This document shows positions 1 to 5,334 of a stretch of 5,610 nucleotides of DNA, piece after piece; the stretch's first letter is position 1; every line of letters begins with the position of its first letter. A model generated the notes under the pieces. That model had not been told where the DNA came from, ran no database searches, and worked only from the letters and a program-made list of their open reading frames with translations. A program made the translations under genes and the position numbers. The DNA lies in NCBI GenBank assembly GCA_046758465.1, contig JBHIAG010000110.1:1-5610 (forward strand). Reading direction: 5' to 3'. This DNA comes from JBHIAG01 sp046758465. Its GTDB lineage: Bacteria; Acidobacteriota; Terriglobia; Acidiferrales; 2-02-FULL-67-57.

Positions 1-48
1 GCAACTAATTCCGTCCCCGCGCATCTCTTAAGTAAAACCAACCACGAT

Positions 49-54
49 GGGAGG
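49..54 (+). promoter_or_regulatory. Ribosome binding site of the OsmC-family gene
   Basis: GGGAGG lies 6 nt before the ATG at 61, a strong Shine-Dalgarno match at good spacing. It fixes the start of the split OsmC gene at 61. This supports the upstream half being translated on its own signal rather than being a random open frame. An ATG at 47-49 overlaps this site but is in another frame. Confidence 0.75.
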
Positions 55-60
55 CAGCCG

Positions 61-525
61 ATGGCCGAGTTGATTCACCTGAGTAAATTCCGCATTGTCC
101 AGGATCAGCGTCCTCTGCGCCGCGCCTACTTAGAAGGGTTCAAGGAGCCGATCGAGTTCGGCGTGCACGGCGGCATCAAGCATTTTTACAAGCTGGAGCC
201 GGAGCGGGACGTGCCCTCCACGCTCGACTACGTGGTGGGGGCGGTGGCGGGGTGAATGACCGGCACACTGGCCGGCGCGCTGGAAGCGCGTCAAATCCCC
301 TCCTACCCGGAAAAGTTGACCGCCGATGTGGAAGGCTTGATTGAGGCCGTGGACGGCAAACCCCGGATTACCCGCATCAAGGTTCACTACAATCTCAAAG
401 TCCCCAAGGGCAAGAAGGCGCAGGCCGAGCGGGCTGTCGAACTCCACGAGCAACACTGCCCGGTGTCGCAGTCGGTGCGCCGCGGCATCGAAATCGAATT
501 CGACGGCACGGTGACCGAGGAGTAA
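61..525 (+). CDS. OsmC/Ohr-family protein, probable selenoprotein (in-frame TGA read as Sec65)
   Basis: OsmC/Ohr proteins are small dimeric thiol peroxidases or related proteins that use two cysteines, the first being peroxidatic in characterised members. Here 64 codons, one TGA (253-255) and 89 codons form a single frame ending in TAA, giving 154 residues if TGA is read through, which is normal family length. The N-terminal half holds the strand region FGVHGGIKHFY (33-43) and the start of the central helix, DYVVGAVAG (56-64). The family then expects Cys; here the codon is TGA. The helix continues as MTGTLAGALEARQIP. The second family cysteine is Cys133 in HCPVSQSV (codon 457-459). The 68-residue gap to position 65 fits the family (about 66 in E. 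coli OsmC, from memory). The acidic PEEL-type residue of classical OsmC is replaced (PSTLDY), so this belongs to the wider OsmC-like group and its substrate is unknown. Alternatives: a nonsense mutation, a sequencing error, or reinitiation at the ATG at 256. The hairpin at 274-292 favours selenocysteine. The gene is convergent with ndh. Confidence 0.85.
253..255 (+). other. In-frame TGA, probable selenocysteine codon
   Basis: The TGA replaces the first conserved cysteine codon of the OsmC family, and both flanks align to the family in the same frame. Cys-to-Sec replacement at a redox-active cysteine is the usual signature of bacterial selenoproteins. OsmC-like selenoproteins were, as I recall, reported in marine metagenome selenoproteome surveys. 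The genes at 2618 and 4072 end normally with TGA, so wholesale reassignment of TGA is unlikely. The selenocysteine machinery (selA, selB, selC, selD) is not in this window. Confidence 0.8.
274..292 (+). promoter_or_regulatory. Candidate bacterial SECIS hairpin
   Basis: GGCGCGC (274-280) pairs with GCGCGTC (286-292) in seven consecutive pairs, one of them G-U, closing the 5-nt loop TGGAA (281-285). The loop starts 25 nt after the TGA. Published bacterial SECIS models ask for an apical loop roughly 16-37 nt after the UGA with a G in the first two loop positions, and both conditions hold. Such hairpins lie inside the coding sequence and bind the elongation factor SelB. The stem also encodes the family-conserved AGALEAR segment in GC-rich codons, so part of the pairing could be incidental. 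Confidence 0.65.
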
Positions 526-554
526 CCTAGCGAACCCGATTCGTTCCGCGGCCC

Positions 555-571
555 CCAGGGAGTGAGCCTGG
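555..571. terminator. Weak hairpin between convergent genes
   Basis: CCAGG (555-559) and CCTGG (567-571) form a 5-bp stem with a 7-nt loop in the 53-nt gap between the convergent osmC-like and ndh genes. A second inverted pair, CCTAGC (526-531) and GCTAGG (578-583), brackets the gap. Neither strand shows a T-tract, so this is at best a weak or factor-dependent terminator, placed here mainly because of its position. Confidence 0.2.
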
Positions 572-578
572 CAGGCGG

Positions 579-1874
579 CTAGGTGGAGGGCGGGTCGGGG
601 TGGCAGAGGCGGCAACGGCCCGGCCGCCGGATGATCGAGGTGTCGCGGGGGAAAAGCGTGGCCAGGCTCCAGTCCAGCGCCACCTGAAGCTGTTTCTTCA
701 GCCCGACCAGCTTCCAGAGGTGGATGGTGTTCCAGATCAGCCAGGCCGCGTAGCCGGAGAGCTTGAATCCCTTCACGTTGACCACCGCATAGTTCATCCC
801 CAGGGACACCAGCATCCCCGTAGGCTCAAACTCGAAGCGGATGTAGGTCTGGTTCGAGACGGCTCGGACGACATTCTCCGCCGCCAGCCGGGCTTGCTCG
901 ATGGCCAAGGGAGCAATCTGCAGCGTTTGCTCCGGCGGGGCCCCGCGCACCACGGCGTTATCGCCGATGGCGAAGACCCGGGGGTAATCGGGCAGGTGGA
1001 GTTGCGGCGTAACCAGCAGCCGCCCGGCTTGGGTTTTCGCCACCGGCAGCGACTCCAGCAAGGGATGGGCGCGCACGCCCGCGGTCCAGATCACCAGCGC
1101 GGCTTCAATCGTTTCTTTTTCTTTGCCGCCCAGTTCCACCCGCCCCGGCGCCACCCGCGTGACCCGCGCCTGCGTGCGCAGTTCGATTCCGGCACGTTCG
1201 AGCTTGCGGCGAGCGCGGGCGCCGAGGTCCGGGTCAACGCCCACCAGAATGTCCGAGGTAGCCTCCAGCAGCACCAGCTTGACCTCATCCAGAGGGATGC
1301 CCCGGTAGCGGGGCCCGACGTGGCGGTAGATGAGGTCGTGCAGCTCGGCCACCAGCTCCACCCCGGTGTAGCCGCCCCCCACGATCACGAAGGTCAGGAG
1401 CTGGCGCCGCGCCTCGGCGTCCGACTCGTGGTCGGCATGCTCGAGGAGATCCAGAATGTGGTCGCGCAGCACCACGGCGTCCTCCAGGCTGTGCACGGTG
1501 TAGCAGTACTCCGCCCCTTCGACGCCGAAAAAGCTAGGCACACTCCCCAGAGCGATGACCAGATGGTCGTAGGAGAGCGGCCCGGCCGAGGTACTGACCC
1601 GTCGGTTGGCCAGATCGAGTCCGGTCACCCGCGCCCGCAGGAAGCGGAAGCGCCGGTGGCGGCGGATGTCGCGGATGCTTTGCACAATGTGGCGGGGCTC
1701 GATATAGGAGGAGACGATTTGCGGCAGCAGGGGGGTGAAGAGGAAAAAGTTGTTCTCGCTGACCAGCAAGAGCTCGGCTGCGGGGCCGTCGCGGAAGCGC
1801 CGCTCCAGTTCCACCACTGCTTCCAGGCCGCCGAAGCCGGCGCCCAACACCACGATGCGGGCGGGGCGGCTCAT
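579..1874 (-). CDS. ndh: Type II NADH dehydrogenase (NDH-2), FAD-dependent
   Basis: NDH-2 is a single-subunit peripheral membrane flavoprotein that oxidises NADH and reduces quinone without pumping protons. The 431 residues show the FAD-binding GAGFGG (11-16), the family segment ENNFFLFTPLLPQI (40-53), a second dinucleotide fold VIVGGGYTGVELVAEL (163-178) for NADH, and the FAD-contacting VFAIGDNA (300-307). The C-terminal region (about 370-410) is rich in Trp, Leu and aromatics and ends in LFPRD, like the membrane-binding tail of the family. The open frame extends 41 codons upstream into rlmB. The ATG at 1874 is preferred because MSRPARIVVLGAGFGG places the FAD motif correctly and lies 2 nt after the rlmB stop. 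A GTG directly before it, overlapping that stop, is also possible. AAGGG about 11 nt upstream is a weak ribosome site. The last 20 residues contain CRLCH (421-425), unusual for the family. Other flavin disulfide-reductase-like enzymes are less likely because no redox CxxxxC is visible. Confidence 0.9.
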   Translation of the reverse strand: MSRPARIVVLGAGFGGLEAVVELERRFRDGPAAELLLVSENNFFLFTPLLPQIVSSYIEPRHIVQSIRDIRRHRRFRFLRARVTGLDLANRRVSTSAGPLSYDHLVIALGSVPSFFGVEGAEYCYTVHSLEDAVVLRDHILDLLEHADHESDAEARRQLLTFVIVGGGYTGVELVAELHDLIYRHVGPRYRGIPLDEVKLVLLEATSDILVGVDPDLGARARRKLERAGIELRTQARVTRVAPGRVELGGKEKETIEAALVIWTAGVRAHPLLESLPVAKTQAGRLLVTPQLHLPDYPRVFAIGDNAVVRGAPPEQTLQIAPLAIEQARLAAENVVRAVSNQTYIRFEFEPTGMLVSLGMNYAVVNVKGFKLSGYAAWLIWNTIHLWKLVGLKKQLQVALDWSLATLFPRDTSIIRRPGRCRLCHPDPPST

Positions 1875-1876
1875 CA

Positions 1877-2611
1877 CTACACCAACCCTTTGGCCTGGCG
1901 CTGGCGTCGGGCTTCGTAGAGTACCACTCCGGCGGCCACGGCGACGTTGAGCGACCCAATGGTTCCGACGGTGGGGATGGAGACCACGAAGTCGCACTTC
2001 CCGCGCACGTGCTCGTGCAGGCCCTTGCCCTCGCCGCCGAGGACCACGCCCAGGGGTTCGGTTAAATCCACCTGGGTAAATCGCTGCGGGGCGCGCTCGT
2101 CGAGCCCCACCAGCCAGCAGCCGGCTGCTTTGAGGCGTTGGAGCGTCCGGCCGAGGTTGGTGACCCGCGCCACGGGAATATGTTCACTGGCCCCGGCGGA
2201 CGTCTTCTCCACCGTCGGGGTGACGCTGGCTGCGCGCCGCTCAGGCAGCACCACCCCGTCAACCCCGGCGCAATATGCGGTGCGCAGGATCGCGCCCAGG
2301 TTGCGGGGGTCTTCCACACCGTCGAGCAGCAGGAAGAGGGCAGGGGCGTGCGCCTGGGCGATCAGCTCTTCCAGGTCGGTGTAGCGCTTGCTGCCTGCCA
2401 GTGCCGCCACGCCCTGGTGCTTGCGCGTGCCGGTGAAGCGGTCGAGTTCAGCGCGGCTGACGAAGCGCACCGGGATGTTGGCCGCCTGCGCCGCCGCCAC
2501 AATCTTGTGCACTCGTGCCCGCAAAGCGGGACGGGCGACCAGCACTCGCTCGAGCGGCCGCGCGGCGCCCAGGGCGTGTTCCACGGGATGAAGGCCATAG
2601 AGAATCACCAT
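1877..2611 (-). CDS. rlmB: 23S rRNA (guanosine-2'-O-)-methyltransferase RlmB, TrmH/SpoU family
   Basis: RlmB methylates the 2'-hydroxyl of G2251 (E. coli numbering) in the peptidyl-transferase P-loop of 23S rRNA, using S-adenosylmethionine. The 244-residue protein has the usual family length. An N-terminal substrate-binding domain (1 to about 80) opens with LYGLHPVEHAL and includes the typical HQG (65-67). The SpoU knot domain carries all three motifs: DGVEDPRNLGAILRTA (97-112, with the conserved Asn104 and Arg110), LGGEGKG (191-197), and IPTVGTIGSLNVAVAAG (212-228), which forms the SAM-binding trefoil knot. The ATG at 2611 is 6 nt after the stop of the gltX-like gene, and the TAG stop is 2 nt before ndh, so the three are probably cotranscribed. 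A tRNA-methylating TrmH paralog is the main alternative. The N-terminal domain and HQG favour RlmB. Confidence 0.92.
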   Translation of the reverse strand: MVILYGLHPVEHALGAARPLERVLVARPALRARVHKIVAAAQAANIPVRFVSRAELDRFTGTRKHQGVAALAGSKRYTDLEELIAQAHAPALFLLLDGVEDPRNLGAILRTAYCAGVDGVVLPERRAASVTPTVEKTSAGASEHIPVARVTNLGRTLQRLKAAGCWLVGLDERAPQRFTQVDLTEPLGVVLGGEGKGLHEHVRGKCDFVVSIPTVGTIGSLNVAVAAGVVLYEARRQRQAKGLV

Positions 2612-2617
2612 CGCAGC

Positions 2618-3628
2618 TCACGTGAAAACCGAGCAGAATTCCAGCACGCGCTGGCGGCAGCTTTTGACGTGCACGGGGAGGTCGAGTTCGGCGCCGCGCT
2701 CGATGAGGGGAATCAACTCGTCCAGGGTGGGCCCGAAGGGCAGGCCGGTGAGCATCATGCGGATGGGTTGGTGGAGGTTGCGGCCGCGCCAGTGGGTTTC
2801 GCGCTTCACCTCTTCGAGAATCTGGTGGAAGCGGGGGACGGTGAGCCAGCTATCCTCGAGCACGCGTCGGCCGAACGCGCGGATCACCTCCCGAGCGCCT
2901 TCCCGTTCCACAGCCTCGCGGCCTTCGGGCAGGCGCAGGTAGTTCTCGGCGTGGTAGTCGAACAGCAGGCGGGTGCGCGGCGGCAGCAGCGAGACGAAAT
3001 CGAGCCCGGGTAGCACGGCGCGGATGAGGTCGCGCAGCCAGAGCCGCACCGGCTCGGCCAGCTCGTCCTGGGGCAGCCAGCCCACGCGGCAATAAGTGGG
3101 CAGGGCCAGGGTGAGCAGGTGATCGAGGTCGGTGCGCAGGAGCCACTCGTGGTTGATGCGCCGCAGAAGCTCAAAGTCAAAGCGCAGCGGCCCGGCCTGC
3201 AAGCCCTGCGGCGACCAGTGTGCCCGCAACTCCTCCCGGGAAAAGATTTCGCCGGGTGCGGCCGCGTTAGGACCGGTCGGGGGTTGCCAGCCCAGGAGGG
3301 CGAGGAAGTTGATCAAGGCTTCGGGCAGCACGCCCAACTCGCGCAACTCCGCCACCGAGGTGCGTCCGCTCCATTGGCCCCAGGGGGAGGGCTCGGATTC
3401 CACGATGGGAGGCAGCGTGGCCGCCCAGTCGGGAATGTCGCCCGCATCGCTCTCGGCCTCGGGGTCGAGCCCCAGCCAGGCCAGCTCCTCGCGCCCGGGA
3501 GCCTCGCCAGCAGCGGCCAGCGTGAACCGTTGGTTCTGCTGGCGAGCCCACAACCAGAGATAGAGCGCCCGGCGTGCGCTTTCCACCGTGAGTGCCGCGC
3601 TGGCAGGAGAAAAGTGAACCGAAACCAT
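2618..3628 (-). CDS. Degenerate glutamyl-tRNA synthetase-like protein lacking the catalytic core
   Basis: The 336-residue product (numbered here from the GTG codon at 3631, one codon before the ATG) is recognisably related to GluRS but far shorter than the usual 470-500 residues. Residues 4-58 follow the GluRS N-terminus: VHFSPASAAL replaces the RFAPSPTGxLHxG region, so HIGH is lost. SARRALYLWLWARQQNQRF keeps the first helix. The IEDTD signature is replaced by AAAGEAP, while LAWLGLDPE is retained. The rest of the catalytic domain is missing, and a short acidic/proline linker (60-85) leads into WGQWSGRTSVAEL (84-96), where GluRS has KLSKRHGATSV; the KMSKS lysines are gone. GVLPEALINFLALLGW (100-115) is nearly canonical. 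FDFELLRRIN (151-160) and the C-terminal LHQPIRMMLTGLPFGP (286-301) match the stem-contact and anticodon-binding regions. It probably binds tRNA or a partner but cannot activate glutamate. The frame is intact, arguing against a pseudogene. The only Shine-Dalgarno-like AGAAGG is almost at the start codon. First gene of a probable three-gene unit with rlmB and ndh. Confidence 0.8.
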   Translation of the reverse strand: MVSVHFSPASAALTVESARRALYLWLWARQQNQRFTLAAAGEAPGREELAWLGLDPEAESDAGDIPDWAATLPPIVESEPSPWGQWSGRTSVAELRELGVLPEALINFLALLGWQPPTGPNAAAPGEIFSREELRAHWSPQGLQAGPLRFDFELLRRINHEWLLRTDLDHLLTLALPTYCRVGWLPQDELAEPVRLWLRDLIRAVLPGLDFVSLLPPRTRLLFDYHAENYLRLPEGREAVEREGAREVIRAFGRRVLEDSWLTVPRFHQILEEVKRETHWRGRNLHQPIRMMLTGLPFGPTLDELIPLIERGAELDLPVHVKSCRQRVLEFCSVFT

Positions 3629-3737
3629 CACCTTCTAGAATACCACGCCGCCGCGCCGGGTACGGGCGCGGAACGAGGGAGGCTGGCGCGTGTGTGTGAG
3701 GGTGGTCGCGGGCAGGCGATGCGGGGCTCAGGCGGAG

Positions 3738-3908
3738 CTAGCCCGCGGAGCGGGCCGCCTGGCGGCGCTTGCGCGCCAGCAACTCCCGCGCTAGGCGTGG
3801 CAGCTCCTTGTACTTCAACTGCCCCTGCTCGTAGAGTTTCACCTTCAGCTTGGCGCGTTTGCGGCGCTTGTGGTGTTTTTTGCGGGCGATGAACTGTTTC
3901 TGTCGCAT
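3738..3908 (-). CDS. Small, highly basic protein of unknown function
   Basis: This 56-residue frame is not a family I can name. Of its residues, 22 are Lys or Arg and only 3 are acidic. The first 24 residues are a dense cluster (ARKKHHKRRKRAKLKVK), followed by LYEQGQLKYKELPRLARELLARKRR, which looks helical. There is no signal peptide or membrane segment. The composition suggests binding to RNA, DNA or the ribosome, which is inference only. The start at ATG 3908 is chosen because the protein character changes there; GGAGG at 3921-3925 lies 12 nt upstream, somewhat far. It sits alone between ispF and the gltX-like gene with gaps of more than 100 nt on both sides, and has its own candidate promoter and a leader hairpin. 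It does not resemble ribosomal protein bS21. It could be a non-coding GC-rich frame, but the ordered amphipathic C-terminus and the ribosome site argue for a gene. Confidence 0.6.
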   Translation of the reverse strand: MRQKQFIARKKHHKRRKRAKLKVKLYEQGQLKYKELPRLARELLARKRRQAARSAG

Positions 3909-3958
3909 CTCGGGTGTGGTCCTCCAATCAGGAAGAAAAAGTTTCAGGCTAGAGCCTA

Positions 3959-3978
3959 CCAGCGGCCGGCGCCGCTGG
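3959..3978 (-). other. Perfect 8-bp hairpin in the leader of the small basic gene
   Basis: CCAGCGGC (3959-3966) and GCCGCTGG (3971-3978) pair perfectly around a 4-nt loop. On the minus strand it lies downstream of the candidate promoter and about 50 nt before the start codon at 3908, so it would be in the 5' leader. No T-tract follows directly; TTTTTC appears about 20 nt later on the minus strand. It may be a translational control structure, or an imperfect terminator for readthrough from ispF. Confidence 0.4.
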
Positions 3979-3992
3979 GCCACGCACATAAC

Positions 3993-4021
3993 TACATACA
4001 TTGAATGAGGGAACTCGACAA
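3993..4021 (-). promoter_or_regulatory. Candidate sigma70-type promoter for the small basic gene
   Basis: Read on the minus strand, TTGTCG (4021-4016) and TATGTA (3998-3993) are separated by 17 nt. They lie in the most AT-rich stretch of an otherwise GC-rich window, in the 163-nt gap after ispF. The -35 matches four of six consensus bases and the -10 only about three, so the support is positional more than sequence-based. Confidence 0.3.
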
Positions 4022-4071
4022 GCAGATTCCTCGGAATGACAAGCCAGAGCAGCGTAAAGGAGGCTTGTTCA

Positions 4072-4554
4072 TCACCGTTCTTGGCCGCTCTCCAAGAGCA
4101 CAATGGCCTGCGCCGCCATGGCATCGCCCCGTCCCACCGCTTCCAGGCCTTCGGTGGTCTTTGCCTTGACGTTCACCTGCGGCGGCTCCACCCCCAGCGT
4201 GCGGGCCAGCGTCCCCCGCATGCGGGCAATGTAAGGCGCGAGCTTGGGCTCCTGGGCAATCACCACGGTGTCCACCTGGGCCACGCGCAGGCCTTTTTCT
4301 CCGAGCAAATTCACTACCCAGGCGAGTAGCTCCAGGCTGTTCGCGTCCTTCCATTGCCGGTCGGCGGCGGGGAAGTGCTGGCCGAGGTCGCCCAAACCGG
4401 CGGCCCCCAGCAATGCATCAGCGATGGCGTGGGTGAGCACGTCGCCGTCGGAATGTCCCGCCAGCCCTTTGGCGAAGGGAACCTCTACGCCGCCCAGAAT
4501 CAGTTTCCGTTCCCTCACCAACCGATGATAGTCGTAGCCAATCCCGACTCGCAT
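4072..4554 (-). CDS. ispF: 2-C-methyl-D-erythritol 2,4-cyclodiphosphate synthase (IspF)
   Basis: IspF converts 4-diphosphocytidyl-methylerythritol 2-phosphate to the 2,4-cyclodiphosphate with release of CMP, in the cytosolic MEP pathway to isoprenoids. The 160-residue product has standard family length. The metal-binding residues are visible: Asp8 and His10 in GIGYDYHRL and His42 in the segment GHSDGDVLTHAIADALLGA (33-51). Most homologues read HSDAD; the Gly here is a mild variant. DLGQHFP (56-62) and VNVKAKTTEGL (127-137) followed by GRGDAMAAQA (141-150) match the remaining signatures for nucleotide and diphosphate binding. The protein acts as a homotrimer in known cases. The start is supported by GAGGAG (4560-4565) 5 nt upstream, which lies inside the end of ispD. 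The gene begins 2 nt after the ispD stop, so the two are translationally close. It ends with TGA. Confidence 0.96.
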   Translation of the reverse strand: MRVGIGYDYHRLVRERKLILGGVEVPFAKGLAGHSDGDVLTHAIADALLGAAGLGDLGQHFPAADRQWKDANSLELLAWVVNLLGEKGLRVAQVDTVVIAQEPKLAPYIARMRGTLARTLGVEPPQVNVKAKTTEGLEAVGRGDAMAAQAIVLLESGQER

Positions 4555-4556
4555 TC

Positions 4557-5297
4557 TTACTCCTCGCGCTCTGGAGTTTGTTCCTGGGCAAGGAGGAAGC
4601 GGGCGAGTCGGAGGTCGGCGGGGGTGGTGATTTTGATGTTGCGCTCGGAACCCATCACCACGGTGACCGGGTGGCCGAGGCGCTCGACCAAGACCGCCTC
4701 GTCGGAGCCGTGAAACCCATCCGCACTAGCGCGGGCGAAGGCTTCCCGGAGCCAGTCGGCGCGAAAGACCTGCGGGGTCTGCGCCAGCACGATGCGTTCC
4801 CGGGGAATGGTAGTGGTGATGCGGGAAGCGTGGCCGCCGGCGGCGGGCTCGACCTGCTTGACGGTGTCGCTGGCGGGCAGGCCGAGGATGGCGGCGCCGG
4901 TGGCGGTGGCGGCGTCGAGGGCCCGCTCGAGAAGCGCCGGCGCGACGAAGGGGCGCACGGCGTCGTGGACCAACACCAGTTCGGTATCCATGGGCACGCG
5001 GCGGAGGGCATTCGCCACCGATTCCTGCCGCGACCCGCCCCCTTCGACCACACTCACGCGCCCGGCATAAGCCTCCTGCGCCAAGCGGACCTCCACGGCA
5101 GCGCGATCGGGGCGACGCACGGCCACAATCAACTGCTGGAGGCGGGTGCAGGCAGCCAGCTTGCGCAGAGTCCAAAAGAGGATGGGGAGGCCCTCCAGGT
5201 TGAGCAACTGCTTGGGCGGCGCCGCGCCCTGGGCCGGGCGGCCGCCCGCCATCCGTACCCCGAGTCCGGCGGCGGGAACGATGGCGACAACTCGCAT
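4557..5297 (-). CDS. ispD: 2-C-methyl-D-erythritol 4-phosphate cytidylyltransferase (IspD)
   Basis: IspD couples CTP to methylerythritol 4-phosphate, giving the cytidyl diphosphate intermediate that IspE and then IspF use. The 246-residue product carries the cytidylyltransferase signatures in order: PAAGLGVRM (8-16), the CTP-binding loop; PPKQLLNLEG (27-36), with the catalytic-loop lysine; GGGSRQESV (86-94); HDAVRPFV (111-118); SDTVK (143-147); LAQTPQVF (171-178); DEAVLVE (199-205); and GSERNIKIT (216-224) leading to TPADL. A short Gly/Ala/Pro-rich insertion (18-26) lengthens the flexible loop between the glycine-rich motif and PKQ. The ATG at 5297 is chosen over an in-frame GTG at 5309, because the motif then begins at the usual position and GAGAG precedes it at good spacing. 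It is cotranscribed with ispF (2-nt gap) and probably with the upstream PIN-TRAM gene (37-nt gap). Confidence 0.95.
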   Translation of the reverse strand: MRVVAIVPAAGLGVRMAGGRPAQGAAPPKQLLNLEGLPILFWTLRKLAACTRLQQLIVAVRRPDRAAVEVRLAQEAYAGRVSVVEGGGSRQESVANALRRVPMDTELVLVHDAVRPFVAPALLERALDAATATGAAILGLPASDTVKQVEPAAGGHASRITTTIPRERIVLAQTPQVFRADWLREAFARASADGFHGSDEAVLVERLGHPVTVVMGSERNIKITTPADLRLARFLLAQEQTPEREE

Positions 5298-5334
5298 CGT
5301 AGCTCTCACTCGGGAAAGAAAGAGAGAGGTTTTC

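Noticed and set aside
1..40. Promoter for the OsmC-like gene
   Set aside because: TAAGTA (30-35) could be a -10 box, but no convincing -35 fits in the short sequence available at the window edge.
256..525. Separate gene starting at the ATG right after the TGA
   Set aside because: A protein starting here would lack the first half of the OsmC fold and the catalytic position. The upstream half has its own good ribosome site and aligns in the same frame, so a single recoded gene is simpler. Reinitiation cannot be fully excluded.
600..1919. 439-codon open frame on the plus strand
   Set aside because: It lies antisense to the well-supported ndh gene. Its translation is low-complexity, His/Gln/Arg/Gly-rich with no family motif, as expected from the reverse of a GC-rich gene.
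1875..1997. 41-codon N-terminal extension of ndh
   Set aside because: It overlaps the end of rlmB, is Arg-rich with no family similarity, and would push the FAD motif far from the N-terminus.
3741..3755. GCCCGC-GGA-GCGGGC hairpin at the end of the small basic gene as terminator
   Set aside because: The 6-bp stem lies inside the last codons and no T-tract follows on the minus strand, so it is probably just GC-rich coding sequence.
3909..4124. 72-codon N-terminal extension of the small basic protein
   Set aside because: It would overlap the end of ispF, its composition is unlike the basic core, and the ribosome site lies at 3921-3925, downstream of that start.
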